From Lycium barbarum (taxonomy: Eukaryota; Streptophyta; Magnoliopsida; Solanales; Solanaceae): 64,000 nucleotides of DNA. A program made the translations under genes and the position numbers. Below are positions 46,501 through 56,672 of the stretch, piece after piece. Under the pieces are notes generated by a model. That model searched no databases. It had not been told where the DNA came from and was given only the letters and a program-made list of their open reading frames with translations. Positions within the stretch are counted from its first letter, which is position 1; the number at the start of each line of letters is the position of its first letter. The stretch lies in assembly GCF_019175385.1 (NCBI RefSeq), contig NC_083344.1, positions 3,448,965 to 3,512,964 of the forward strand. The letters are read 5' to 3'.

Positions 46501-49500
46501 CCTCATATAAAACCTTAAGATGTTAAAGAAGAAACACATTTATTTATTTATTTATTTTAGGTCTGCAACAAGCATGAATGGAAACAAGAGAGGCATACCA
46601 ATTTACGCATTACACGTTCAAAGCACCAGAATGCATCTGCTTCATTCTCAAGTAGAATAACCATTGGGGAGCAAATATCAGTCATTCCTGTTCAGACAAA
46701 ATCAGAGAAAGGTTTATAATTGGCCTTGATTTAAAAAAAAAAATTAGTTTCTAAATACTGCTATAATACCTTGAACATAACCAATATCTTTATCCATCCA
46801 TGCATAGACAGCTAGCACATCCCAGAGTTTTGCCTGATTAGCTTGATTCTCATAAAATAAAAGAAAACGATCCGTGCGAACAACATCTAAACCTATACAA
46901 CATCATAAGCCATGACAATTTTAGATATTTTCAGGAAATCAGTCTATACTGATGCATAATCTTCCTTACAAAGGCAAAATGAATGGGATTTCGATGTTTC
47001 AAATTCATCCATTATAATGGAACATAGACACATGAAATTAAAGCTCATTAAATTCTCCCCCTGTTATTCGAAACTGCCCGTAACTTATGATAACCTTGTC
47101 AACAGCCTTCAATACAATAAACTACATGTACCGTGTTGGAGAAAACCTGTATGTGGATTGAATAACTTAAGTTGGAACTTCGGTGAAATTTTGAAGCTTA
47201 GAATCTAGCAGCATTTGCAGATGTAATGAGAAAATACTGGAGCGAGTTTACACTATCTCCAAAAATTGATTTTGTGAAAATAGAAAAGGAACTTTTGATA
47301 GACTTGATAACAATATACAAAAGGTGTTCCTTATTTAGGAGTCTTAGGTAATGTATAATATGGTAGGTGATCAATCCCTATACTAATAAGGTGATTAAAT
47401 ATCTTTAATTAAAAATAAAAAATCCTATTGTATCAGATAGAATATTCTATATGATCTTCCTTTCCGGGCTTGTTCGACGTAATTTTCACTCTTTCGCCGC
47501 TTATTATCTGTGACTTGTTCCCGCTTAAACTCAGCATCTAGAATACACCAACTAGAGTGAAGAAAAAGATACCAATGTCTCATCACTTGTTGAACATATC
47601 ACAGCTCTCTGACCAAAACCCTTTATATAGTCTTTCTCTGTATTTTATAGCAGCTTGTCAAATGACCAGCTTCAAAGAAATGTCAAAAGGTTGAGACACG
47701 CATCCTTAAATGAAGCGTCCCCCCCCCCGCGCGGGGGTGCGGTGCAGGGAGCAAACGTCTTTAGAATAACAAATGTTGGTTATATTCTGCACAACTAAGT
47801 ATCCAAGGGTGTGGCCTAGTGGTCAATGAAGTGGGTTGAGAACCGTGAGGTCTCAGGCAAAAACACTAGGTGATTTCTTCCCATCTATCCAAGCCTTGGT
47901 AGATAGAGTTATCTGGTACCTGTGCTGGTGGGAGGTAGCAGGTGCCCGTGGAATTAGTGGAGGTGCGCGCAAGCTAGCCCAGACACTACGGTTATCAATA
48001 TATGTATATATAGACTACCTCAAAGTTATAGCTATGTTAACTAATTAAGTTAAGTCGAAAAAGTATAATTCACGAAAAGCAAAGTTGGGAAAAAATAGAT
48101 TATTACTGGGCATTAATTGTTCAAACTGGAAAGTATTTGAGAACACGAGCAAATAATTGTGACAGACGGACTGGAAAGAGAATGTACAGTTGACATTCAA
48201 GTTTTTCCAACAACCACCCACCCTTCTTCTAAGAAACAGACACAGATATAGAATTAGAGATAAACACAGGGAGCTCCACAGCAAATATGAATGTATAAAG
48301 TTGCAAATTAAAACTAAAGAATAAGTAGTGGCATGAGCACTGACCAATTTGGGACAAGTTAAGCTTCCACTGAACCACTTTCTTGTCATAAACACCATTA
48401 TCGACTGGCATGGCATCGTTAGTATCCTGTACATTACTGGTAGTGTTCGCAAGCTCTATAGGTTGGCCATCATCAGTGACTATAGCTTTTGTGGTAAATT
48501 TCCCACTGCCAACGAGAGGTACTATGTTTTGGCATTCAGATTTCCATGTAGCATATTGCTCTCTGAGTATGCATATTCAAATTTTTAGGCGACTCATAAA
48601 TAAGTTGTATGAAATTCATTAAGGAAAAAGAATATTATAAGGATGAAAGAAGGCACGGGTGTGTTTTCAGCTGATAGTCACAGTATACTTTTATAATTTG
48701 GTTCTCCAGGCAAATTACATTTTTTCATGTTATCACTATTACTGTTGTCTTTGCTGTCTTTATTTGCAAAATTTCAAACTTTGACTGACCATTCTTCTTT
48801 TTGGTCCTCCAATACATTCCGACACACATGAGAGATCAAAGTCCCCAACTGGTGAGCTCAATCTCTGGCAGTCCCCTTACCAATAATTTAATCTGTTCTA
48901 TCCCGGTAGTTACACAATTAGCTCTTCCTTTTTCCTTGGAGTCAAGTGAGAAATAAAAAACATGTGTTTAACTATCTTGCACAACTAGTTCTCAATTGAA
49001 TGCCGAGACTCAAGAATCAAGATATTGGAGAATTTAATGTTCAAGGATTTGACTATAGGTCTGTGCATTCTTTTTTCAGTATAGTTGGAAGCTTGTAACT
49101 ATAAAATGTCAACTATTGCAAAACAACAATTTCCAGCTTTTGTAATTAAGACTAAAGGTGCAAGTATTTGAACCTCAATACGTCAAATTCATTGGCAACC
49201 TTTTGCCAAGGGGTCCTTCTGATAAGAAAAACTAAACCGAGCTTAACCTAACAGAACTGTCCCAAGCTTGGCTTGGCCCTTATGGAGAGCTCGATTAAAC
49301 CAGACTCGCCCGGCTGAATCCAAGTTGGTTCACCTTGGTGCTCAGTCCTAACTACATTATAATTCAGAAAGTTGATCTTTGAATACACTCTATGAACATG
49401 AAAAGTTTTGTGTAAGTTACACTGAGGACCCTTTGACAGCTGCATGGGTTTATGCATTACATATTCAATGCATAATGAGTCCCTAGAGTTATGATTTCTG

Positions 49501-52500
49501 ATTTTACCTCTACTATTATAGTCTATACTCCTTCTGTCCAAATCTATGTGACACTCTTTCCTTGTTAGTCAGTCCCAAAAAGAATGATACATTTCTATAT
49601 TTAGTAACAAGTTAACTTTTAAAATGTCCATTTTACCATTAATGAAATGATTTATAGCTACACAAATATCTATGGCTTGGTTTAGAACACAAGTCTCAAA
49701 AGTAATTATTTCTCTTCAACTTCGTGCTCAGTCAAACACCATCACATAAATTGGGACGGAGGGAGTATTAAATAAGTGTAACTCTTTGGCCAATGGCCAT
49801 AGTTGAAATGAGTTAGATTACCTCCGCCGTTGTCTAAGCTCATTTCTTTCCTCAAAAGTGCTATTGGGATCAAAACAACCCAGCAAGAACTCCCAGACAG
49901 CCCCTTTAATTGATGGATGAACCCCCTAGCATTCACAGAATAATCAATAAGCATCAGAAATCTTAAGACTTTAAGTTTTACATCTAAACAGCAATAAGCA
50001 GATTGAGTATTGGTGATAGACAATGACTCTTTATAATGAACTCAATGAAAGTGCTAATGGTGGATCAAATAATCTGCCTAATATATAGTTTATAGAAGCC
50101 TAATCAATGCTAAGCGAAATGTTATTCCAGATCATGAATAATTTTACAAGCTAAACTTTTGTATCATTTAGACTTTTCTAAACTGTCCAAATCCAAACCA
50201 GCAAGGGATTAGTGTCGATAAAACAATTGGTGCTCCGGAATAAGAGAACTGATTGTTTCCCCTTTATTATTAGTAGCAGAGCAGTTAAAACTTATATCAT
50301 CAAGAAATTCTACTATTAACACAAAAAGAGGATCTTAAATGCTTTTTATTAAGACTCCCAACGGAAATAACATATCTGGAAAATCACAAATGAATGATCC
50401 TTATATTTTGTTATGGGTAATGAAATAATCATTCTATAAGTGCAGATGACTGAGCGGGAGTAATTGATGAAATTGGTTTCCCATGAAGTTTTTCACCTTC
50501 AGCAGTTCAGCACTTGCACAAATTGAGGGTCTATTATGCTCCAATCGTCCAGCAATTGAAGATTACAAGACGAATGTACAGTATATAATGGAAGTGAGCA
50601 ACTCCAAGTCAAGTTAAAACCTCACTTGGTGGCAAAAACACTAAACAAATAGTATATAAACCGAGGTTGGCAGAAAGTAGCATGAAGGTCGGCGTTGTTC
50701 AACCAGGACAAAGTCATGAAAGGGCTAGTCGGGAGAAACAGATCAAGAATAGAATGCATATCATCTTAGGAAACTGCTATTTAAGCTAAAGTGGGAGTTA
50801 CCAAGAAGGAATTGATAATATGAGCTAGAATGAAATCTAGGAAAACAAAAAGGCTACCTACTATCAGAATGAAGTACCAAAGTGGGGAGACAAGGAACAG
50901 CATATGTCAAGCCTGTGAAGCTTCAATTCATCACACTACCAGCACTCCCGTAGCTTGGATCAGACCCCCTCCCCTAGAGAGAGAAGCTGAACAGTGATGG
51001 TAGTTGCTCAAATGAGCAATGTGGAGGAGGAGGCATCATTAGAGACCAAGAAGGAAATTTCAGTTTTTCCTACTCTATTTCTCTTGGTATTGGAACTAGC
51101 AACACTGCTAAAGCAGAAACATTACTTTTTGGATTGAAATGGTGAGCTAGCAAAGGTTTTCACATGGTCATTGGTGAAATAGACTCTCTTCTACTGGGCA
51201 AGTGTGTCAAAAGAGAGTGGAAACCACCATGGAGAATCACCAATCAGATCCATGAGATTCAAAAGATGGCTGAAGATCATAGCTTCAACATCAATCATTG
51301 CTTCAGAGAAGCCAACAGACCAGCAGACAGTCTAGCAAATTTAAGTCACAGTATTGATGGAATCAAGATCTTCAACCTCTTCTCTGACCTCCCTAAAAAC
51401 ATTAGAGGACTAGGAAATATGAACCAATGGAGCTTGCCTTCTTTTAGAACAAAGCCCACTAAGCCTGTTAATATTATATATGATGCCCCTTGAGCTTTTC
51501 TTTTGTAGTATGCCTCAGTTAAGGCATAAATTGCAGTCTCAACTCAATGATCATGTACAAAGTTTCAGGTGCCAAACTCAAATTGTAACTTTTTGCACAT
51601 CAATGATCAATGAAGACTTTTAATTTTTTATTTTATTTTTAATTTTTTTTACCAAAGTGGAGTAGTCGTTAAAGCAAGGCGGTCCATTAGGTGTTGGATA
51701 TCCCAAATTAAGAGATCACGAGATAAAATGAAGAATGGACAACTGAAATTGAATTCTTTACCACACAAACATATGTTAACCATAGTGTTGTAGGTGAAAG
51801 GACCACCATCAACTTGTATAATCTTTTAAGTCTTAAAGCAATCCATTTGAAAAGATCATGTATGCGTTCATAAACAAATGAATGCGGCATAGTAAATTTA
51901 TTTAGAATACGCATTGTACAAGAGAGGAAAAAAAAAGTACCCCTCGTTGGATTCGTTTAAGAACACCTGCTATATCCAAATAACCTTCTTGAGAGAATGC
52001 AGCAATCCATCTTCTTTCACTGAGAGTTTTTCCTGCCTATCAAACACTTTCCCAAAAAAAGAAAGTGCACAAAAGTAACATAGTGAATAAATCTGTCTTG
52101 ATCATTTTATAAATAATTATAAATCATTGCTTAAAAAGGTTTTGAAAAGAAAGCACAAAAATCTACAACGACATATTCTAGTGTTTTAGCTCATTTATAT
52201 GATCAAGGTGTGGGTATATTCACCAAATTAATAGACTATAATTAGATTTCTCTCAACCAAAGGGTAGCAAACTAAAATCAACAATCAAAGAAAATACTGA
52301 AGTAGTTGAATTTAAAGAATATTTACCTAAAATAACAAAGGGCAGAAACCATTAACTAGTACTCGCTCAGGATCGAAAAGAGTGTCCACTTAGCCTTTTT
52401 TTCTTGGGTCAAAAAGAGTGTCAACTTATCAAATCAAAAAACAATTAACCTTCTTTTTCTAGATTTGCCCCTATTAAGTGTTATGTGATCAAATCCCAAT

Positions 52501-54366
52501 ACCTATTTAATTAGAGGCAATTTAGTCAAATTACCTATTTTTGCCTAGGAGTTACAATTTTCTTAAGGGGTGCACAAATTAGTTAGTGGACACTCTTTTT
52601 GATCGGGGGAGTAACATATTAAATTGTTGTCTAGTCAACTGAACAATGTGCAATCCCAAACTAATAGCCTCTTTGGCAAGCTTCCAAAATCTTCTTATTT
52701 TAAAAAATGTTTTTTGTCATAAGTGCTTTTCGGAAATGTACTTTTAGAGAGTAGCAATTTGTGTTTGGCTAATAAACTTGAAAAGCACTTTTGCCAATAT
52801 TTTACAGGAATTTGTGCTTGGCCAAGGTTCCAAAAGTGCTTCTGGGGAAAAACTATTTTCTTTCTTTTAGCTTTAGAAAAACAACTTCTGCTACTACTCA
52901 AAAGCATTTATTTTGCCCTAAAAGTTTGGCCAAATGCCTCATAACTTAGGTTGACATTATGAACTCTTTGTAACTTTGAATTACAAAAATCAACATGGTT
53001 TGATTATATTAACGCTGACCGTCAACCTACCGCAAACCAGAGCGGGATGCACCCTTGTTTACAGGACCCAGCTATTTTGACATAGAACATAAGTATATGC
53101 AATAAATTAGTACTAACTTTCAACAAACATTAATTATTTAACCCATAACTTCAAATGTGTAATGAATTGAATGGTAAAAACTTAAAAGGTTTAACTCATC
53201 AAATCTAAATTCTGGATCCGCCTATCCAACCGCAACCTCCTAATTTCAACCAAAGCGGTGTATATAAGTAAAATTTAGAAGAAATTAAATAAAATGATGA
53301 AAATGAATGAAGTTTCAACTCACCCTAGGTCTGAAGCGAGTATCGGGAACATCAGCTTGGCATTCTGGTCTAACAGGAAAAAAAGAATCTAGCTCCTCCA
53401 ATGAAGAATCCCTTGCTATTCAAACATAATAAAACCCAAACACCCATTACAATTACAGCAAAAATCAAACAAAACCCAAAACCCAAAATAAGGAGGAAAA
53501 AAAAAAAAGTAAAATTCGTACTCCCTCTGTTTCAATCGGTTTGTCTTACTTTCCTTTTTCGACTGTTTCAAAAAGAACATAACTTTCTATATTAAGTAAC
53601 TCCTTTATATCCAACATCCTACATGACATATTTAAGACCACAAGATTCAAAGAGCATTTAGTACATTACAACATCTTTAGTTTAAAACCACAAGATTCAA
53701 AAGTCGAGGGAGTAAGTACTTTGCGGGCAAGGACAATGAAAACCTCAAATACCCATTACAGTTTGAATAAAAATACTCATTATAATTAAAGCAAAAAATC
53801 AAAGAAAACCCAAAACCAGTGGCGGAGCCACATGCATCCAAGGGCTGTCGTCGAAAAAATACACTGTGTAAATACATAAAAAGAACTTTTTTATGTATAT
53901 ATACTATGTGTTGAACCCCTTAATTTCGTCGTATATTTACTTTTTTATATTTTGACACCCCTTAGTAAAAATACTAGTTTCACCACCGCCTAAAACCCAG
54001 AGAAAAAAAAAAAAAAAAAAAAAGTAAAAATCATAACAATCAGTACCATTCTTCCAGGCATGAAAACCCCAAATATAATTTTAAAAAAAAAAATCAATAA
54101 AGCTCTTACCTTTTACCATTTTTGCAGGCAGCCATTATAGAGTTACCCATTACAATTACAGCAAAAATCAAAGAAAACCCAATATCCAAGAACAAAAAAA
54201 AAAAAACATAATAATTAGTAACATTCTTGCAGGCAAGTTACAGTTTGAATAACCCCAAATACCTATTACAATTACAGTATAATTCCAAGAAAACCCAAAT
54301 AATTAAAAAAAAAAAAAATTATAAATCATTACCATTCTTGCAGGCAGCTATTACAAAATTACCCAT
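37561..54366 (-). CDS. TBC-domain Rab GTPase-activating protein
   Basis: Eleven coding exons, 5' to 3': 54366-54333, 53415-53324, 52036-51941, 49925-49822, 48562-48345, 46892-46770, 46687-46599, 41096-40991, 39819-39722, 37998-37759, 37677-37561 (stop TAA); phases join to 438 aa. The TBC hallmarks are complete: IGLDVVR (IxxDxxR, arginine finger Arg187) and YVQGM (glutamine finger Gln222), with [29 protein letters not shown] and [22 protein letters not shown] near the N-terminus and KGLDDVVQ near the C-terminus match the plant Gyp1/Gyp7-like group (TBC1D15-like). Role: stimulates GTP hydrolysis on Rab GTPases in membrane traffic. The start exon is tentative: a second, equally long ATG exon lies at 54150-54117. 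After YLSKA the C-terminus is [10 protein letters not shown]; the sequence AAG|GCAAGT there could instead be a GC-AG donor. Intron 7 (5.5 kb) holds an antisense RTE. Confidence 0.9.
38139..39493. mobile_element. hAT-type element interrupted by a MULE MITE
   Basis: It starts TATGGGTGTCAAATGGGCTG and ends GGGCTGATTTTGCCACCCCTA, the same family as the NPGR1 intron element. The flanking 8-mers GACATGCT (38131-38138) and GACGTGAT (39494-39501) agree at 6 of 8 positions. Its own length is about 400 bp once the nested element 38282-39236 is subtracted. It lies in intron 9 of the TBC gene. Confidence 0.8.
38282..39236. mobile_element. MULE-type long-TIR MITE nested in a hAT element
   Basis: A 955-bp element with ends GGCATAAGGCACTATTACCC and GGGTAATAGTGCCTTATCCC, flanked by a perfect 10-bp duplication AATTTGTTTA (38272-38281, 39237-39246). 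It is the same family as 30490-32114 and has an A/T-rich core of AAAATGGGTTTT-type repeats. Confidence 0.9.
41258..45172 (+). mobile_element. RTE-clade LINE, near full length, (TTG)n tail
   Basis: The direct repeat GATATCTGACTAAGCAT occurs just before (41241-41257) and just after (45175-45191) the element; extended copies differ at two bases. The 5' part is C/T-rich (41340-41720) with CCGGCGA repeats. A single long ORF (41893-44841) follows. The 3' region is TAGGAATAAGGTCTGCGTAC, CTACCCTCCCCAGACCCCAC, GTGGGATTTCACTGGG and about eight TTG repeats. There is no poly(A), as in plant RTE elements. Inserted in TBC intron 7, antisense to the gene. Confidence 0.88.
41893..44841 (+). CDS. RTE LINE polyprotein: endonuclease and reverse transcriptase
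   Basis: 982 codons without a stop or frameshift. Residues about 34-272 are an APE-like endonuclease (exonuclease-endonuclease-phosphatase fold) with [14 protein letters not shown] (Glu66), GGDFNGHIG (Asp170, Asn172), TQIDFLL (Asp237) and RHKLL (His264). A linker rich in Lys and Ala follows. Reverse transcriptase spans about 500-790: [42 protein letters not shown] (Asp639), [13 protein letters not shown] and FADD (Asp730, Asp731). The C-terminus has [12 protein letters not shown] and [11 protein letters not shown], usual in plant RTE. All catalytic residues looked for are present, so target-primed reverse transcription is plausible. The ATG at 41893 may not be the true start, as the frame lacks a clear upstream signal. 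No RNase H domain was seen. Confidence 0.92.
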   Translation: MALVSDGRLGSCSRSGTGARVRRGKWVKGASRLRVGSWNIGTLTGKSIELVKILKKRKINIACVQETKWVGPKAKEVDEYKLWFSGRSKYRNGVGILVDSDLRDQVVEVRRVTDRMMSIKVVVEGLTLNIISAYAPQAGLGEEEKRRFWEDLDELVGGIPPTEKLFVGGDFNGHIGLISGGYDDVHGGFGFEDRNGGGVSLLDFARAFGLVIANSSFPKKEEHLVTFRSSVAKTQIDFLLLRKDDKGLCKDCKVIPSDYLTTRHKLLVMDLGIKMPRKKRVVDDRPRIRWGSLTTTSAVEMGEKLKVMGAWDSSGDATSMWDRTASCIRAVAREVLGVSTGSRGQHRGDWWWNGEVQGKVEAKKVAYAKLIESKDEVEQWTNRKLYKMARKEAKLAVSTAKTAAFERLYAELEEKGGDQKLFKLAKARERKARDVVQVKCIKDEHGKVLVEETLIRRRWQSYFSKLLNEEGDRDIVLGDLEHTGRRQDFGYCRSIKVEEVKGAVRRMRRGRATGPDEIPGEFWKSAGPTGLEWLTRLFNVIFKTAMMPEEWRSSVMVPLYKNKGDIQSCNNYRGIKLLSHTMKVWERVVEMRVRKGVSISENQFGFMPGSSTTEAIHLVRRLVEQYRERKRDLHMVFIDLEKAYDKVPREILWRCLEAKGVPVAYIRVIKDMYEGAKTRVRTVGGDSEHFPVVMGLHQGSALSPFLFALVMDGLTRQIQGEVPWCMLFADDIVLIDETRSGVNAKLEDWRQTLESKGFKLSRTKTEYLECKFSEAPQEAGLEVRLGTQVIQKKSSFKYLGSIMQGSGEIDDDVTHRIGAGWMKLRLASGVLCDKKVPPQLKGKFYKVVVRPTMLYGAECWPVKVSHVQKMKVAEMRMLRWMCGHTRSDRIRNEDIRDKVGVASVEDKMREARLRWFGHVKRRDTDAPVRRCERLAMDGFRRGRGRPKKYWGEVIRHDMAQLQLTEDMILDRRVWRTHIRVEG
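47805..47998 (+). mobile_element. tRNA-derived SINE with B box deleted
   Basis: It begins AAGGGTGTGGCCTAGTGGTC, a good A box (TGGCCTAGTGG), and continues GAACCGTGAGGTCTCAGG, at which point a GTTCAAATCC-type B box is expected. Instead it jumps straight to CAAAAACACTAGGTGATTTC. The body GGTACCTGTGCTGGTGGGAGG and GAGGTGCGCGCAAGCT is typical of a Solanaceae SINE family. Intron 5 of the TBC gene, antisense to it. Confidence 0.8.
49528..49765. mobile_element. Stowaway-type MITE
   Basis: A 238-bp element, CTCCTTCTGTCC to GGGACGGAGGGAG with TA borders. In TBC intron 4, 57 bp downstream (gene sense) of exon 4's donor. Confidence 0.88.
51005..51492 (+). pseudogene. LINE RNase H fragment
   Basis: From about 51005 the frame gives [20 protein letters not shown], then [12 protein letters not shown], a TGA stop, and from 51164 [29 protein letters not shown]. 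This order matches the RNase H-like domain at the end of plant L1-type LINEs (GGIIRD, AEA/LLxGL, D, REANxxAD). It is broken by the stop and lies in intron 3 of the TBC gene, antisense. An A/T-rich run follows at about 51620-51650. Confidence 0.7.
52667..52937. repeat. TTTGGC-TIR element in TBC intron 2
   Basis: The left CCTCTTTGGCAAGCTTCC and the right AAGTTTGGCCAAATGCC are inverted, with AAAAGTGCTTTT and GCACTTTTG repeats inside. No coding content. Confidence 0.6.
53521..53712. mobile_element. Stowaway-type MITE
   Basis: CTCCCTCTGTTTCAATCGG to AAAGTCGAGGGAG with TA borders (53519-53520, 53713-53714). In TBC intron 1. The ends are slightly diverged. Confidence 0.8.
53817..53990. mobile_element. 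hAT-type MITE (CAGTGGCGGAGCC family)
   Basis: It starts CAGTGGCGGAGCCAC and ends TTTCACCACCGCCT, bordered by AAAACC on both sides. A related element with better borders is at 62780-62956. In TBC intron 1. Confidence 0.65.
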
Positions 54367-54570
54367 GTCTTCAAATTATAAAATTTGCATAGATTCCAAC
54401 TACATATGCATTAAGAATTTGATAGAACCGATTCAGTACCTTATAGCTAAAGATAACTTTTTGTAATTGATTTTTATAAAGTAAAGTGTTGGAAAAAAGA
54501 GGTAAAGTAATGAATAAAGAAATGATTATTAAGAATATGATAAATGGGCGCCAGCTAGGAGAATATTGCT

Positions 54571-54580
54571 CTTTTTATAG
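54571..54580 (-). promoter_or_regulatory. TATA box of the TBC gene
   Basis: CTATAAAAAG on the minus strand, about 205 nt upstream of the ATG at 54366, with no other gene nearby on this strand. The start site would fall near 54540. Confidence 0.45.
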
Positions 54581-54841
54581 ATGTATCATAGTTGGCCATA
54601 TGTAAAGGTTCCATTTTTCCAACTGTATTACCTGAACAGCTAACCTTGTTCTTCTAATTTTATTATTTTTCTTCTTTTCTTTATAAATATAAAAATATAA
54701 AAACTAGATTATAAGTTTCTTTTTTTTTTACGCGTTTGGTAAATATATAAAGTGTTTATAAGTCAAGTGGTTATAAGTTAAATTCAGCGGAACGTCATAA
54801 ACTGGTCCTCCAGCTTATGACTCATCAACTTATAGGTACTC

Positions 54842-55600
54842 TTAGGCCTTATTTGTGTTTATTAAAATTAAGACGTCAGAATTTGAATTTGAATTAACAT
54901 GTGAATATTAAGATTTGGATGTTTGATTTTGAATACATATATGAATAGTAAAATGTTGTATTAAGATTTGAATATTAAATATTTGTGAGTTGTTTGTTTT
55001 TTCAACGTCTAAATGTGTAAAACTTGTGTTTATTTGAAAATTAATGAATATAAAATTTGTTAATATAAGGAATTAATCTAATATTATACTAATAAAAAAA
55101 TCAAAAAAAAATATATATGATGGTTGGTAATGGTGATGGCTAACGGTGATGGTTGTGAATGTCGATTGAGGATGGTTTGTTGTTAGTAGCTAGTGGTAAT
55201 AGAGGTTGGCAGCAGAAGTTGATGGTAATGGTTGGTGGTGACAGTTGATAGTTTGATGAATCAATAATGGTGAATGATGACGGTGATTGGCGATATATGG
55301 TGGTAATTGTCGTTCGCAATCAGCTGTTTTTATAGCAATGATTGTAAATAGTGGCTAGTGACAGTATCAGCGGATTGTAGTGATTGGTGCTGGTGGTGGG
55401 CGGAGATGAGGATGATGGTTGTGGGTGGTGGGTGATGATAGTTGATAATAGTGGGCAGCGACGACACTAGTTGATAATGATGAAGTATGGCGGTAGCGCT
55501 GATGGATGAAATTGTTGCACTGTCATCTTTGTAAAATAATTTGAATAAACGTCTTAATGATATTAAGACTTTGTTAACTATATATCTGAAACTAGTCATG
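54842..55600. mobile_element. TIR element with GGTGAT-rich core
   Basis: The left end TTATTTGTGTTTATTAAAAT with TTAAGACGTCAGAA matches, inverted, GAATAAACGTCTTAATGATA with TTAAGAC on the right. Between them, 55115-55500 consists of imperfect GGTGATGG/GGTTGGTG repeats with no gene. Common non-coding repeat type; superfamily not determined. Confidence 0.55.
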
Positions 55601-55673
55601 CATGTTTGTAATTAGTCCTTGGGAAGCTAGATTTCACGTACGATTGTTGTAAGTTAGGATTTGAACATTTTTT

Positions 55674-55904
55674 TGCACGGATTGTCCTTTTTTTAGGGTG
55701 GTCTTTAAATTTTGCCCCTCATATTTGTGTTCTTTAAGTTTTGCCCTTCGCTTGGATACCTGAGGTTCTGGATTCGAACCCCCGCTCAGACATAAAATAA
55801 AAAAAAAATCGCAAGGCAGGGCTGGGGGAGTGTATGCCGGATTCGGCATACAATCCTTAAGGAAAAACTAAAGTTATGCCGGAGGGGACATACTCTGCCT
55901 CGAG

Positions 55905-55965
<61 letters not shown>

Positions 55966-56506
55966 ACTTTTTAAGGCAAACTTTTAATTATGCCTTAAGG
56001 AAAAGTTCCGCCTTATGTGGCATACTTTTAGTTATGCCTTAACTAAAAGTGTGACTCATAAAATATAACTAAAAGTATACCCCATAAGGTGGAACTTTTC
56101 CTTAAGGCATAACTAAAAGTTTGCCTGAAAAGTTCTGCCTTATAAGGTATACTTTTGGTTATGCCTTAATTAAAAGTCTGCCCCATAAGGCATAGTTCCT
56201 TAAGGAAAAGTTTTGCCCCATAAGACATAACTAAACTATGCCTTGAGGAAAAGTTATGCCCCCTCCGGCATAACTTTAGGTTTTCCTTAAAGACTTTATG
56301 CCGGATCCGGCATACAATCCCTCCAGCCCTGCCTTACAAAATTATTTTTTTATTTTATGTCTGAGCGGGGTTCGAACCCAGAATCTCAGATATCCAAGCT
56401 AAGGACAAAACTTAAAGACCACAAATATGAGGGGTAAAATTTAAAGACCGTAAATATGAGGGGCAAAATTTGAATACCATCATGCCAAAAGAAGTGCGAA
56501 TTGCCC
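55674..56506. mobile_element. Long-TIR element with TTCGAA box, copy 2
   Basis: It is related to 12334-12998: left arm GGGTGGTCTTTAAATTTTGC, GGATTCGAACCCCCGCTCAG, ATCGCAAGGCAGGGCTG; right arm inverted GGGGTTCGAACCC and GGGGCAAAATTTGAATACC. The core has repeated TTATGCCTTAACTAAAAGT palindromes and TATGCCGGATTCGGCATA. A (AC)n(AT)n microsatellite sits at about 55903-55962. The right end is 35 bp from the first site II element of the RPL14 promoter. Confidence 0.78.
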
Positions 56507-56540
56507 ATTTGACTCCATAGTTAAAAAAACAAAAACAATA

Positions 56541-56627
56541 TGGGCCTAAGCCCATATCAGACTATACAAGCCCATTACCCGAAGCAACAAAAACCCTAGC
56601 ACTATATCCCTTTATTGTAAACCCTAA
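56541..56627 (+). promoter_or_regulatory. RPL14 promoter: site II elements and telo-boxes
   Basis: TGGGCC at 56541-56546, AGCCCA at 56549-56554 and 56569-56574 (site II, TGGGCY on either strand), then AAACCCTA at 56591-56598 and AAACCCTAA at 56619-56627 (telo-boxes). Site II plus telo-box close to the start codon is the standard arrangement in plant ribosomal-protein promoters, where TCP factors and telo-box-binding proteins act. Confidence 0.85.
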
Positions 56628-56672
56628 AGCATTCTCTCTTTCGTTTCACTCTTTTTCGCAGCTCCACTAAAA

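Larger units (their letters stand above)
53400..54366 (-). repeat. Tandem copies around the TBC first exon
   Basis: Segments with AATACCTATTACAATTACAG, ATCAAAGAAAACCCAAAACC and ATTCTTGCAGGCA recur at about 53440, 53740, 54030, 54120, 54240 and 54330 (unit about 110-130 bp where complete). Two copies keep an ATGGG...GCCTGCAANAATG|GTAA exon of exactly 34 nt (54366-54333 and 54150-54117), each able to splice in phase to exon 2. A Stowaway MITE (53521-53712) and a hAT-type MITE (53817-53990) lie among the copies. Confidence 0.7.
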
